Below, piece by piece: positions 35,708 to 44,055 of a DNA stretch of 64,000 nucleotides; within the stretch, counting starts at the first letter, position 1; each line of letters starts with the position of its first letter. The stretch spans positions 62,001-126,000 of the forward strand of contig CACBAM010000006.1 of NCBI GenBank assembly GCA_902537215.1. Direction: 5' to 3'. A model generated the notes under the pieces. That model searched no databases, was not told where the DNA came from, and saw only the letters and a program-made list of their open reading frames with translations. The DNA comes from an uncultured Alphaproteobacteria bacterium (GTDB lineage: Bacteria; Pseudomonadota; Alphaproteobacteria; Rhodobacterales; Rhodobacteraceae). A program made the position numbers and the translations under genes.

Positions 35708-36544
35708 ATGTATTGCGCTGCTTTTAACTCTAATGCCTACCTTCACCATATCGCTTTGAACACTACCCGTCCTTTGGAATTGGCTAAGTTTTATGAAAAG
35801 GCGTTATCTATAGAAAGGAAACCAATAAAAGGTGGTTGGGTTTTATCGGGAGCTAGAAGGAAAGTTCTTATATTGAGCAATAAACAAAATTGCCTGGGAT
35901 TTGCAAGTTTTGCCTGTCAAGATAGCCACTCTTTAAAAGTCTTAAAAAGAAATTTCGTGGGAAAGGGCATAGATACATTTCAAGATGATAATTCTCTATT
36001 TATTCATGATAATTTCTATATTTTTGACTGCGACGGCAATAAAATTTATTTTGGACTTTCCAAAAACAAAAAGGATCAAATTTCGAACCTTTATGCTCCT
36101 CTACAGCATATCACTTTCACCTCAGAAAACTTAGACAATTTTGTTGATTTTTATGTTAACAAACTTGGATTTAAAATTTCAGATAAAGTTATTGATAAAC
36201 GGGGTCAGCTTACAACTTGCTTTATGAGATCAAACCAAGAGCATCACACAGTTGCATGTTTTTTAAGCAACAAATCAGGTTTAGATCATTATAGTTTTGA
36301 AGCAGGAACATGGGAATGGATTAAAAATTGGTGTGATCATTTTTCCAAGCAAAATATTCAATTGATTTGGGGGCCAGGTCGTCATGGCCCCGGGAATAAT
36401 CTTTTTGCATTTATAGAAGATCTTGATGGGAATAAAATTGAGATTTCTGCTGAGTTAGAAATTGTTCATGATAGGCAAAGTAAAAAATGGCCTCATGAAC
36501 CAAAAACGTTAAATTTATGGGGTAATGCAATAATGCGCTCTTAA
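35708..36544 (+). CDS. Two-domain VOC protein, probable type I extradiol dioxygenase
   Basis: A 278-residue vicinal-oxygen-chelate protein with two betaalphabetabetabeta modules (about residues 10-118 and 130-250), the layout of catechol 2,3-dioxygenase. The iron ligands expected in the second module are all present: His134 (QHITF), His194 (DHYSF) and Glu245 (NKIEIS). His226 sits in the GRHGPGN loop. It would cleave a catechol-type ring next to the hydroxyls, opening the meta pathway. It is the first gene of a forward run ending at dctM and beyond. A single-function glyoxalase-like role is less likely given the complete ligand set. Confidence 0.75.
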   Translation: MYCAAFNSNAYLHHIALNTTRPLELAKFYEKALSIERKPIKGGWVLSGARRKVLILSNKQNCLGFASFACQDSHSLKVLKRNFVGKGIDTFQDDNSLFIHDNFYIFDCDGNKIYFGLSKNKKDQISNLYAPLQHITFTSENLDNFVDFYVNKLGFKISDKVIDKRGQLTTCFMRSNQEHHTVACFLSNKSGLDHYSFEAGTWEWIKNWCDHFSKQNIQLIWGPGRHGPGNNLFAFIEDLDGNKIEISAELEIVHDRQSKKWPHEPKTLNLWGNAIMRS

Positions 36545-36550
36545 AGGAGG
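36545..36550 (+). promoter_or_regulatory. Consensus Shine-Dalgarno for the FAH-family gene
   Basis: The sequence AGGAGG lies six bases before the ATG at 36557 and just after the VOC gene stop. It is the full consensus, stronger than most sites in this window, which suggests high independent translation of the hydrolase. Confidence 0.7.
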
Positions 36551-36556
36551 AAATTT

Positions 36557-37426
36557 ATGAAATATGCAAGTTTTGTTAGACTAGGTGAAACGTGTTTTGG
36601 AGTTTTCCATCAGGGTAAAATTTTTGACCTGACCTATCAATTAGCTGGGGGTTCTTCAAGCTTGAAGGAAGCTATTCATTTTGGAAGTATTCCAGATAAT
36701 ATACAAGAATTAGAGAGCTATTTAGCTAATGTCACAGCCTATGAACCTGCCGATATAACATTTCTACCTGTTATACCAGATCCAGGAAAAATTTTTTGTA
36801 TAGGTCTGAATTATGAAAAGCATAGGAAAGAAACAGAAAGACCAGAGGTTCAATATCCCACTATTTTTACTCGATTTGCAGAAAGCCAAGTTGCACATCG
36901 AGAAGCGGTAATCAAGCCTATCTTGTCTGATAGAGTGGACTTTGAAGGTGAGTTGGCTGTAGTTATTGGAAAAGGTGGTAAAAATATCTCTTCAGAAGAA
37001 GCTTTGCAAAGTATTGCAGGATATACTTGTTATAACGATGTATCTATTAGGGATTACCAGAGACATACCAGTCAGTTCGTTCCAGGGAAAAACTTCTCAA
37101 AAACAGGCGGTTGCGGACCATTTTTAAAATTAGCATCGTCGATAGAAAATTACCAAAGCTTAACCATTAAAACAATATTGAATGGCGAGGTTATGCAAGA
37201 AGCAAAGCTCGATCAATTGATTTTCAAAATACCTGAGATAATCTCCTATATCTCTTCTTTTACTCCTTTAATCGCAGGAGACATTATTGTCACTGGAACG
37301 CCTGGTGGAGTTGGGGATAGGCGAGATCCACCTTTATACATGAAAACTGGTGACATTGTAGAAGTTGAAATTTCGGAAGTTGGTAAGCTAGTTAACCCGG
37401 TGCTCGACGAAAATATTATCCTTTAA
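36557..37426 (+). CDS. Fumarylacetoacetate hydrolase-family protein
   Basis: A 289-residue FAH-fold enzyme (2-oxo acid hydratase, isomerase or acylpyruvase type) acting on ring-cleavage products. The metal ligands are seen in DFEGELAVVIGKGG and in YNDVSIRDYQ. The later segments TGGCGP and TGTPGGVG are family signatures. It directly follows a probable extradiol dioxygenase and precedes an aromatic hydroxylase, so it fits a step after ring opening. Which of the FAH-family reactions it does cannot be told from sequence. Confidence 0.85.
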   Translation: MKYASFVRLGETCFGVFHQGKIFDLTYQLAGGSSSLKEAIHFGSIPDNIQELESYLANVTAYEPADITFLPVIPDPGKIFCIGLNYEKHRKETERPEVQYPTIFTRFAESQVAHREAVIKPILSDRVDFEGELAVVIGKGGKNISSEEALQSIAGYTCYNDVSIRDYQRHTSQFVPGKNFSKTGGCGPFLKLASSIENYQSLTIKTILNGEVMQEAKLDQLIFKIPEIISYISSFTPLIAGDIIVTGTPGGVGDRRDPPLYMKTGDIVEVEISEVGKLVNPVLDENIIL

Positions 37427-37443
37427 ATGCTTCTCAAATTATT

Positions 37444-39036
37444 GTGACGAAAAATTTCGATGTAATTATTGTTGGAATGGGTCCTTCCGGTCTCGTTTTA
37501 GCTGGCTTGCTTGCCAGTTATGGCATTGAGGTTGGTATTTTTGAAAAGAATAAAAGTACTGTCAAAGAACCACGAGCGGTTTCTATAGATGATGAGTCAC
37601 TCCGAATTCTTCAAAGCTTTTCCTTGCATAAAGCTGTGTTAAAGAATGTTTCTCAAAATTATGGGTCTCATTACTACGATGCCAAAGGTAAGCTATTTCT
37701 GAAAGTTGAACCGAATTCATGTGAAAATGGCTTTTTTAAACGAAATGCTTTTGATCAACCAACTTTTGAAAGCACATTGAGGAAACATCTGGAGGGTAAA
37801 AAAAACATCAACATCAATTTTTCACATACACTAATTTCTATAAAAAACGAGACTAACCGTGTTATCGCGAATTTTAAGGATAGTAAAGGGATAAAAAAAA
37901 GCATTTTAGGACGGTATCTCGTAGGTTGTGATGGTGGACAATCAACTGTTAGAGACCTTATTGGCGTGGTAATGAGAGGTAGCACTTTTAATCAAAAATG
38001 GTTAGTCGTTGATATATATAATACAAAAAATTTTTTTAGGCATACGCAAGTTTATTGTAACCCCAATCGTCCATCCATAACTTTACCTGGTCCCAATGAT
38101 ATAAGGAGATATGAGTTTAAACTAAATGATGGAGAGGGATCTAAAAAATTAAGTGAAGATTTTACAAGAAAGCTTATAGCAAGTGTCGGAGTAGATGGAC
38201 AAGCAAAGATTAGAAGATCACAAGTATATCAATTTCATGCATTGATCGGTTCGGATTGGAAAAAAAAATCTGTATTTATTGCAGGTGATGCAGCGCATTT
38301 GTCTCCGCCGTTTGCTGGGCAGGGAATGAATAGCGGAATTAGAGATGTAGGGAACTTGGGTTGGAAATTAGCGTTAGCTGTTAAAATGCCACAATCAAGT
38401 AATATACTGGAAACCTATTTTCTGGAAAGAAAAGAACATTGCTGGGCCCTAATTAATTTGGCGATACGAATGGGTAAAATAATGATGCCAAAAAACAGCT
38501 TGTATTCTTTTTTTAATGCATCTTTTTTTAGGCTAATCAAGTTAAATAAAACACTGCTTAGTTATATGTCTCAAATGAAATATCGGCCCAAACCTAAATT
38601 AAAAACGGGACTTATTTTTTTTCATGGGAAAGAGACAAGGGATGATAAGAAATTAATTGGAACGCTATTTCCACAACCCTTAGTGCAAGATAAGGCTGGA
38701 AATTTGTCTAATTTAGATGAGGTTTTGGGTAACAAGTTTTCTTTAGTTTGTTATATAAAAAACCATGAAACTTACATTAGTCTGGAGAAACATCTCAATA
38801 ATTTTTCAAAAACTTGTAAGGTTGTTATTGTATTGAACCAATCATGCATGATTTTCCCGAGTAGGCATGAGGTTGTTCGAGATTTTAATAACCTTTTAGA
38901 AAAAATGGAGACAAGGGTGCCAGAGAATAGGGTTCTTTTACTCCGACCTGATAAATTAGTATCCGCAATCTATAAAAAACATAATCTTCATTATTTATCA
39001 AATTTATTAAATAATAACGAGATATTTGGTTTTTAG
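37444..39036 (+). CDS. FAD-dependent aromatic hydroxylase, MhpA-like (first copy)
   Basis: Group A flavoprotein monooxygenase of the PHBH/MhpA type that inserts oxygen into a phenolic ring using NAD(P)H. Motifs: FAD Rossmann GMGPSGLVLAGLLA near residue 12, DG motif VGCDGGQSTVRDLIG near 160, and GD motif FIAGDAAHLSPPFAGQG near 280. A C-terminal thioredoxin-like portion fills out the 530 residues. The GTG start at 37444 lies 17 bases after the preceding stop. It belongs to the catabolic run of VOC, FAH and TRAP genes. The ring substrate is unknown. Confidence 0.87.
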   Translation: MTKNFDVIIVGMGPSGLVLAGLLASYGIEVGIFEKNKSTVKEPRAVSIDDESLRILQSFSLHKAVLKNVSQNYGSHYYDAKGKLFLKVEPNSCENGFFKRNAFDQPTFESTLRKHLEGKKNININFSHTLISIKNETNRVIANFKDSKGIKKSILGRYLVGCDGGQSTVRDLIGVVMRGSTFNQKWLVVDIYNTKNFFRHTQVYCNPNRPSITLPGPNDIRRYEFKLNDGEGSKKLSEDFTRKLIASVGVDGQAKIRRSQVYQFHALIGSDWKKKSVFIAGDAAHLSPPFAGQGMNSGIRDVGNLGWKLALAVKMPQSSNILETYFLERKEHCWALINLAIRMGKIMMPKNSLYSFFNASFFRLIKLNKTLLSYMSQMKYRPKPKLKTGLIFFHGKETRDDKKLIGTLFPQPLVQDKAGNLSNLDEVLGNKFSLVCYIKNHETYISLEKHLNNFSKTCKVVIVLNQSCMIFPSRHEVVRDFNNLLEKMETRVPENRVLLLRPDKLVSAIYKKHNLHYLSNLLNNNEIFGF

Positions 39037-39040
39037 AGTG

Positions 39041-39053
39041 TATAGTTACTATA
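39041..39053. promoter_or_regulatory. 13-bp perfect palindrome upstream of dctP, operator-like
   Basis: TATAGT, one central T, then ACTATA: a perfect 6-1-6 inverted repeat in the 53-base gap between the hydroxylase and dctP, 36 bases before the dctP start. The size and place fit a repressor or activator site, but AT-rich DNA produces such palindromes by chance and no regulator gene is adjacent. Confidence 0.25.
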
Positions 39054-39075
39054 AATTTAAAAATTATTAACATCT

Positions 39076-39085
39076 GGGGAGGAAG
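39076..39085 (+). promoter_or_regulatory. Strong Shine-Dalgarno for dctP
   Basis: GGGGAGGAAG lies five bases upstream of the dctP ATG. It is the richest purine match in the operon and fits high output of the periplasmic binding protein relative to the permeases. Confidence 0.6.
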
Positions 39086-39089
39086 TTTA

Positions 39090-40118
39090 ATGAAATTATT
39101 TTTAAGATTTTTAGTCGCGTCTGCTTCTGTACTGTTTCTTTCAATATCTGCATACGCAGGAGAAGTGGTACTAAAGTTCCATTCATTTCCGCCGATGCCT
39201 GCAAATTCTAACGCAAAGTTTGTTAAGCCGTGGAGTGAAAAGGTATTAGCGGAGTCTAATGGAGAAATAAAAGTTGAGATATATCCTGCAATGCAGCTTG
39301 GTGGGAAACCACCTCAACTTGTTGATCAAGTGAGAGATGGTGTAGTAGATATCGTTTGGACTGTTGCCGGTTATACACCGGGAAGATTCCCACATTTGGA
39401 AGCGTTTGAATTACCATTTATGCCTGCGTCTGCTGAGGCGACATCTCAAGCACTACAAGAATACGTAGACACGGTAGCTGCCTCCGATCTTAAAGATTAT
39501 AAGGTTTTAGCCGTATTTTGTCATGCTCCAGGAAAAATTCATACTAAAGAAAAAGTTATTAAGTCTGCAGCTGATTTAAATGGTATGAAGATGCGTGGTC
39601 CTACAAGACTGATAACCAAAATGTTAGAAGGCTTAGGGGCAACGCCGGTAGGAATGCCTGTCCCTGCGGTGGCTGGAGCACTATCAAAGGGTGTGATCGA
39701 TGGCATGGTTGTGCCTTGGGAAATTATGCCGTCTTTTAAACTTCATGAGCTTACAAAAGCACATACCACAGTTTCGGGATCCAGAGGTTTATACACAACT
39801 CCGTTTTTGTTCTTGATGAATAAAGCGAAATACGAGTCTTTAAGTGATGAGCATAAAAAGGTTATTGATAATAATGCTGGTCTTGCCCTGGCAAAACTTG
39901 CTGGACAGCTTTGGGACGGTTTCGAAGTTCCAGCTAGGAAGTTAGCATTAGATGCTGGTGGAACAATACACTCTCTATCAGGAGGTCCTCTTGCAGAAAT
40001 GAAGGCGGCTGGTGAAGGCCTTGAGAAGGATTGGATAAAATCAGCTAATGAACGCGGCCTAGATGGTGCAATGCTTGTTAAAACTGCGAAAGACTTAATT
40101 TCAAAATATGACAAGTAA
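39090..40118 (+). CDS. TRAP transporter substrate-binding protein, DctP family
   Basis: Periplasmic solute receptor of a TRAP importer. A signal peptide (residues 1-23, cleavage probably after AYA) precedes a DctP-fold body with the segment GMKMRGPTR carrying the conserved ligand-binding arginine and later IDGMVVPWE. The 342-residue length is normal. It sits in a catabolic island with aromatic hydroxylases and a ring-cleavage candidate, so an aromatic or ring-derived carboxylate is the likely ligand; this is inference. The stop overlaps dctQ by 11 bases and is soon followed by a terminator-like hairpin. Confidence 0.93.
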   Translation: MKLFLRFLVASASVLFLSISAYAGEVVLKFHSFPPMPANSNAKFVKPWSEKVLAESNGEIKVEIYPAMQLGGKPPQLVDQVRDGVVDIVWTVAGYTPGRFPHLEAFELPFMPASAEATSQALQEYVDTVAASDLKDYKVLAVFCHAPGKIHTKEKVIKSAADLNGMKMRGPTRLITKMLEGLGATPVGMPVPAVAGALSKGVIDGMVVPWEIMPSFKLHELTKAHTTVSGSRGLYTTPFLFLMNKAKYESLSDEHKKVIDNNAGLALAKLAGQLWDGFEVPARKLALDAGGTIHSLSGGPLAEMKAAGEGLEKDWIKSANERGLDGAMLVKTAKDLISKYDK

Positions 40119-40641
40119 AAATACCTTGTTAGATCTTGAAGAAACAGAGCGCCCAAACGATATTTTTGGGCGCTTTTTACTTAAGATTGTAACTTATCTA
40201 GCGATTTGTGGAGGTATAGTACTTGTTGTAATAGTACTTATAAATTTTACTTCTATCGCAGGTAGAACAATGTTTGGCAAGCCTCTTACAGGAGACTTTG
40301 AACTTGTTGAAATGGGATGTGCAGTTGCAATGTTTTCATTTTTACCACTTTGTCAATTTAAGAATGGGAACGTCATTGTAGATTTCTTTACAATAAACCT
40401 CTCTAACAAAATTAAAAACTGCTTAAATGGTCTTGGAGCTTTCTTATTTTTTTTAGTAGCCTCTTTTTTTACGTGGAGGATGGTTTATGGAGCCTTAGAC
40501 ATGTTCAAGTACAATGAACAAACGATGTTGCTTCAAATTCCCGTCTGGATTCCATTTGTTCCAGCGGTTATTTCTTTTGGTGTTCTATCGATAACCTGCC
40601 TTTATACATCAATAATATTTTTCAAATCGGCTTTTAAATAG
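40108..40641 (+). CDS. TRAP transporter small permease subunit, DctQ family
   Basis: A 177-residue inner-membrane protein with four hydrophobic helices (about residues 25-48, 62-80, 97-118, 143-165). The family-typical GRTMFGKPLTGDFELVE segment lies between the first two. It pairs with DctM for sodium-driven uptake. The start at ATG 40108 lies inside dctP and gives a 20-residue hydrophilic leader; within that leader the DNA forms an intrinsic-terminator-like hairpin, unusual for a coding region. Confidence 0.9.
   Translation: MTSKNTLLDLEETERPNDIFGRFLLKIVTYLAICGGIVLVVIVLINFTSIAGRTMFGKPLTGDFELVEMGCAVAMFSFLPLCQFKNGNVIVDFFTINLSNKIKNCLNGLGAFLFFLVASFFTWRMVYGALDMFKYNEQTMLLQIPVWIPFVPAVISFGVLSITCLYTSIIFFKSAFK
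40148..40178 (+). terminator. Intrinsic-terminator-like hairpin inside the 5' end of dctQ
   Basis: A perfect 10-bp stem (left arm 40148-40157, right arm 40165-40174, AGCGCCCAAA and its complement) with a 7-base loop, followed by a run of five T ending at 40178. It sits 29 bases after the dctP stop, in dctQ codons about 14-24. Seven of its stem pairs are consecutive with six G:C among them, far above the local AT-rich background. It could stop most transcripts after dctP and so keep the binding protein in excess of the permeases. Confidence 0.6.
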
Positions 40642-40653
40642 AAAATATTTATC

Positions 40654-41973
40654 ATGGATAGACTCTACCTTGGCATAATAGCTTTCCCAATTCTTTTTTC
40701 TTTATTGGCTGTGAGGGTTCCCATTGGCTTAGCTATGTTGGTCGTTGGCTGTTCAGGAACAATTTTTATCGCTGGTTGGTTGCCTATTATGTCCCAAGTA
40801 AAGACAAGTGCATGGCATCTTTTTTCTAATTATTCATTTACTGTTATTCCTTTATTTTTACTAATGGGAAACTTTGCATCAAAGGCGGGAATGAGTGAAT
40901 CTCTATTTCGGTTTGCTGGTGCTTGCCTTGGACACAGACGAGGTGGGGTGGCTATGGCAGCAGTCGGTGCATGTGCTGGTTTTGGTGCTATATGTGGTTC
41001 ATCTCTTGCTACAGCCGCTACCATGGGTCGTGTGGCTCTTCCCGAGCTACGCAGAATGGGTTATTCTGGTTCTTTAAGCACTGGGGCTTTGGCCGCTGGT
41101 GGAACGTTAGGTATTTTGATACCACCATCCGTTATATTGATAATCTATTCAATTTTAACCGAACAAAATATTGCAAAAATGTTTTTAGCAGCTTTTGTAC
41201 CTGGGATTTTAGCTGCAATTGGATATCTGATAGCGATAGCTATTTTCGTAAGGATAAAACCAGATTCGGGTCCACCCACAAGCTATGTGGGATGGAGGCA
41301 AAGACTTAATTTATTTGGGCAAGTGTGGCAAATACTTGTTATATTTTTTCTTGTAATTGGAGGTATTTATCTTGGGTGGTTTACACCAACCGAGGGTGCT
41401 TCAATAGGTGCAGCCGGTACAGGTATTATGGCACTCTTTACAAAAGGCTTCAATTTTAGTGATTTAATTGATGTTATTAAGGATACAGCTGTCACGTCCG
41501 CTATGATTTTTTTAGTATTATTAGGGGCTGAGTTTTTTAATTCTTTTATTGCACTTACGCAAATAACTAATGAATTGGCAACATTTGTTATTAGCAATGA
41601 GCTCTCTCCATATCTAGTCGTATTTTGTATATTAGTCCTATACATTCTTTTAGGTTGCCTTATGGATAGTTTGGCCATGATATTACTAACTATACCCGTA
41701 TTTTTTCCTATTATCATTGAATTAGATTTTGGTATGAGTATTGAAGAGGTTGCAATCTGGTTTGGTATCCTTACTCTTATCGTTGTTGAAGTGGGGCTAA
41801 TAACTCCACCAGTGGGCTTGAATGTTTTTATAATTAATAAAATGGCAAAAAATGTTCCAATTTCAGACACCTTTATTGGAGTTTTGCCATTTTTAATAAG
41901 TGACCTTATTAGGGTCGGCATACTGTTTATCTTTCCTGGTATAAGCTTGTTTTTAATTCGGCTTTTTGGGTAA
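40654..41973 (+). CDS. TRAP transporter large permease subunit, DctM family
   Basis: A 439-residue inner-membrane protein with about 12 hydrophobic helices that forms the transport pathway of the TRAP importer. Typical segments include ICGSSLATAATMG, LAAGGTLGILIPPSV and FTPTEGASIGAAG, the repeat motifs that bind sodium and substrate, and LITPPVGLNVF near the C-terminus. It is 12 bases after dctQ and 20 bases before a VOC gene, in the same forward run. Confidence 0.94.
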   Translation: MDRLYLGIIAFPILFSLLAVRVPIGLAMLVVGCSGTIFIAGWLPIMSQVKTSAWHLFSNYSFTVIPLFLLMGNFASKAGMSESLFRFAGACLGHRRGGVAMAAVGACAGFGAICGSSLATAATMGRVALPELRRMGYSGSLSTGALAAGGTLGILIPPSVILIIYSILTEQNIAKMFLAAFVPGILAAIGYLIAIAIFVRIKPDSGPPTSYVGWRQRLNLFGQVWQILVIFFLVIGGIYLGWFTPTEGASIGAAGTGIMALFTKGFNFSDLIDVIKDTAVTSAMIFLVLLGAEFFNSFIALTQITNELATFVISNELSPYLVVFCILVLYILLGCLMDSLAMILLTIPVFFPIIIELDFGMSIEEVAIWFGILTLIVVEVGLITPPVGLNVFIINKMAKNVPISDTFIGVLPFLISDLIRVGILFIFPGISLFLIRLFG

Positions 41974-41993
41974 AGTAATTTGGAGGTTTTGTA

Positions 41994-42542
41994 ATGAAAA
42001 ATGAAGAAATAGTGGATTCATTGAAGGTCATAAAGTGTCAACATGTTTCTCTAGAAGTTAGTAATGTTGATGTTTCTTTAAAGTTTTATAGAAATTTTCT
42101 GGGATTAAAGCTCTCAGAAAGGCATTATGCCAATGAAAATCCTGCCATACCTTTCGAAATGGCGTTTATGAGACTTGGTAAGCAACATCATGATCTTGTG
42201 CTAACGCATGATCCAAAGAGAGACTACCCAGAAAAAATATTTAATTCTGGCCCTGCTGGAATTCATCATTATGCATTTGAATGTCCAAATAAAAAAAGTT
42301 TCGATATGTATTTAGAAAGGGCAAAGGAAATGTCATTAGAAATTGTAAGGGGACCCGTTCTTCATAGTGCGTATCAATCTAAAGGTGATGGAACGTGGGG
42401 AGAAAATTGGAGTTTTTACGTTTTAGATCCAGATAAGCACCGAATAGAAATTTTTTGTGAAATGGCGGAGATAGACAATGCTGGTTGCTATATAATGGAA
42501 AATGGTAAAAAGGTACCTGATAAAAAGGTAGAAGAAATTTAA
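41994..42542 (+). CDS. Single-domain VOC protein with complete metal-ligand set
   Basis: A 182-residue vicinal-oxygen-chelate protein. Candidate metal ligands are His17 (CQHVSLEV), His92 (HHYAFE) and Glu152 (HRIEIF), in the order used by extradiol dioxygenases and glyoxalase-type isomerases. It is preceded by a strong GGAGG site. Its neighbour is the second MhpA-like hydroxylase (9-base gap), so a ring-cleaving dioxygenase or an isomerase of a cleavage product are the two leading options. Confidence 0.72.
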   Translation: MKNEEIVDSLKVIKCQHVSLEVSNVDVSLKFYRNFLGLKLSERHYANENPAIPFEMAFMRLGKQHHDLVLTHDPKRDYPEKIFNSGPAGIHHYAFECPNKKSFDMYLERAKEMSLEIVRGPVLHSAYQSKGDGTWGENWSFYVLDPDKHRIEIFCEMAEIDNAGCYIMENGKKVPDKKVEEI

Positions 42543-42551
42543 TTAAAATAC

Positions 42552-44021
42552 ATGATGAAAAAGAATTTTGATTGCATCGTTATTGGTTACGGTCCAGTTG
42601 GCGCTTTACTCTCAATATTTCTATCAAAGTTAGGATTGAGTGTTGCGGTTATAGATAAAAATTTAGATGTTTATCCATTACCACGAGCAATACATTTTGA
42701 CGAAGAAGTAATGCGTATTTTCCAAATGGTTAATCTTAGCGAGCAGATTTCTAATATCTCTCGAATTGGTACAAAGGGGATGCATTTTGTTGATAAAGAA
42801 GACAATATTTTAATGGAAAGAAAAGGATCAAACTCCATAGGGGAGTATGGTTGGCAAAAAAGCTGGTATTTTCATCAACCTCAACTTGAAAGACTCTTGA
42901 GGAGTAACGCAGAGAAGGAGAAAAACTTCGTTAGCTTTTTGGGGTATGAAACCCAAAAAATAAACCAAGATAGTGATTTAGTAACTGTTACATCATATAG
43001 CAAGAGTTTAAAAAAAGAGCTTGTGCTACAAAGCAAATACCTAGTTGGTTGCGATGGAGCAAACTCAAATACGAGCGACTTTATAGGGCAAGGAGTAAAA
43101 GATTATGGATTAAAAGAAAAGTTTTTAGTCCTCGATCTAATAGTCGATAATCGATACCAAAACATTAAAAACTTGCCAGATTACACTGTTCAGCACTGTG
43201 ATAAGGTTAGGCCAGTCACGCGTTGTTTCATAAATAAAAAAAGAAGAAGGTGGGAAGTCAAAATATTGCCTAGCGATAATGAAGAAGAGTTCTTAAAAAG
43301 TAAAACTATATGGAAATTCCTAAGCAAATGGATAGACAAGAAAAGTGCAAAAATCGAGCGTAGCCAATTATATACTTTTAGATCAATACTTAAGAAGAAA
43401 TGGTTTAAAAATAGGGTAATTTTAGCAGGAGACAGCGCACACCTTTCTCCTCCCTTTCTTGGGCAAGGTATGTGTGCTGGTATTCGTGACGTTGCAGCCT
43501 TAGCATGGCGTTTAAAAGGATATGCCAGCAATAATCTGTCGGCTGATGATTTAGTAAACTATCAAGCAGAAAGGTTTCCGCATGTATCTGCTTTTATTAA
43601 GTTGGCTGCTGAAGTGGGCAAGATAATGTCCAACCCAGGCTTGCTTATGAAGTCTGAAAATTCACAAAGCATGCGATTATTTGATTTCCCGAAACCGAGA
43701 TTAAAAACTGGGTTTTTTTATAAATGTTCTTTATCTGGGACATTATTTCCACAATTTACTGAGGATAGTAAAAAAAGCGATGATACCCTTGGGTATAAAT
43801 TTATTTTACTAGTTTTAGAAAATAATGTGTGTTCCAAAGTTAATATGGATCCAAACATATTAACTAAAAAAGTCGCTAGAGGGTCTTTAAGAAATTGGAT
43901 TATTAAAAGCAAAAAAGAAGCGGTGATTATTCGACCAGATAAATATATTTTTGGCAGCGCATCCTCAAAAAAAGAGGTAAGTTCACTACTCAACTGTTTT
44001 TGTGATATGTACCGAGCTTAA
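42552..44021 (+). CDS. FAD-dependent aromatic hydroxylase, MhpA-like (second copy)
   Basis: A second group A flavoprotein hydroxylase of 489 residues. Motifs: FAD Rossmann GYGPVGALLSIFLSKLG, an arginine-bearing PLPRAIHFDEEVMR near residue 45, DG motif VGCDGANSNTSDFIG and GD motif LAGDSAHLSPPFLGQG. It is clearly diverged from the hydroxylase at 37.4 kb, so it probably acts on a different ring intermediate. It ends the forward catabolic run; the next gene is convergent. The start may be either of two adjacent ATG codons (42552 or 42555). Confidence 0.86.
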   Translation: MMKKNFDCIVIGYGPVGALLSIFLSKLGLSVAVIDKNLDVYPLPRAIHFDEEVMRIFQMVNLSEQISNISRIGTKGMHFVDKEDNILMERKGSNSIGEYGWQKSWYFHQPQLERLLRSNAEKEKNFVSFLGYETQKINQDSDLVTVTSYSKSLKKELVLQSKYLVGCDGANSNTSDFIGQGVKDYGLKEKFLVLDLIVDNRYQNIKNLPDYTVQHCDKVRPVTRCFINKKRRRWEVKILPSDNEEEFLKSKTIWKFLSKWIDKKSAKIERSQLYTFRSILKKKWFKNRVILAGDSAHLSPPFLGQGMCAGIRDVAALAWRLKGYASNNLSADDLVNYQAERFPHVSAFIKLAAEVGKIMSNPGLLMKSENSQSMRLFDFPKPRLKTGFFYKCSLSGTLFPQFTEDSKKSDDTLGYKFILLVLENNVCSKVNMDPNILTKKVARGSLRNWIIKSKKEAVIIRPDKYIFGSASSKKEVSSLLNCFCDMYRA

Positions 44022-44055
44022 TATTGCTTTAGTATAAACATGTAAAGTAATGATT

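Noticed and set aside
37444-44021. The two flavin hydroxylases as a recent tandem duplication.
   Set aside because: Only the cofactor motifs are closely alike; the rest of the chains and their lengths (530 and 489) differ clearly, so they are old paralogues or separate acquisitions.
35708-44021. The catabolic island as an integrated mobile element.
   Set aside because: No integrase, transposase, flanking direct repeats or tRNA target is visible, and base composition looks the same as the neighbours.
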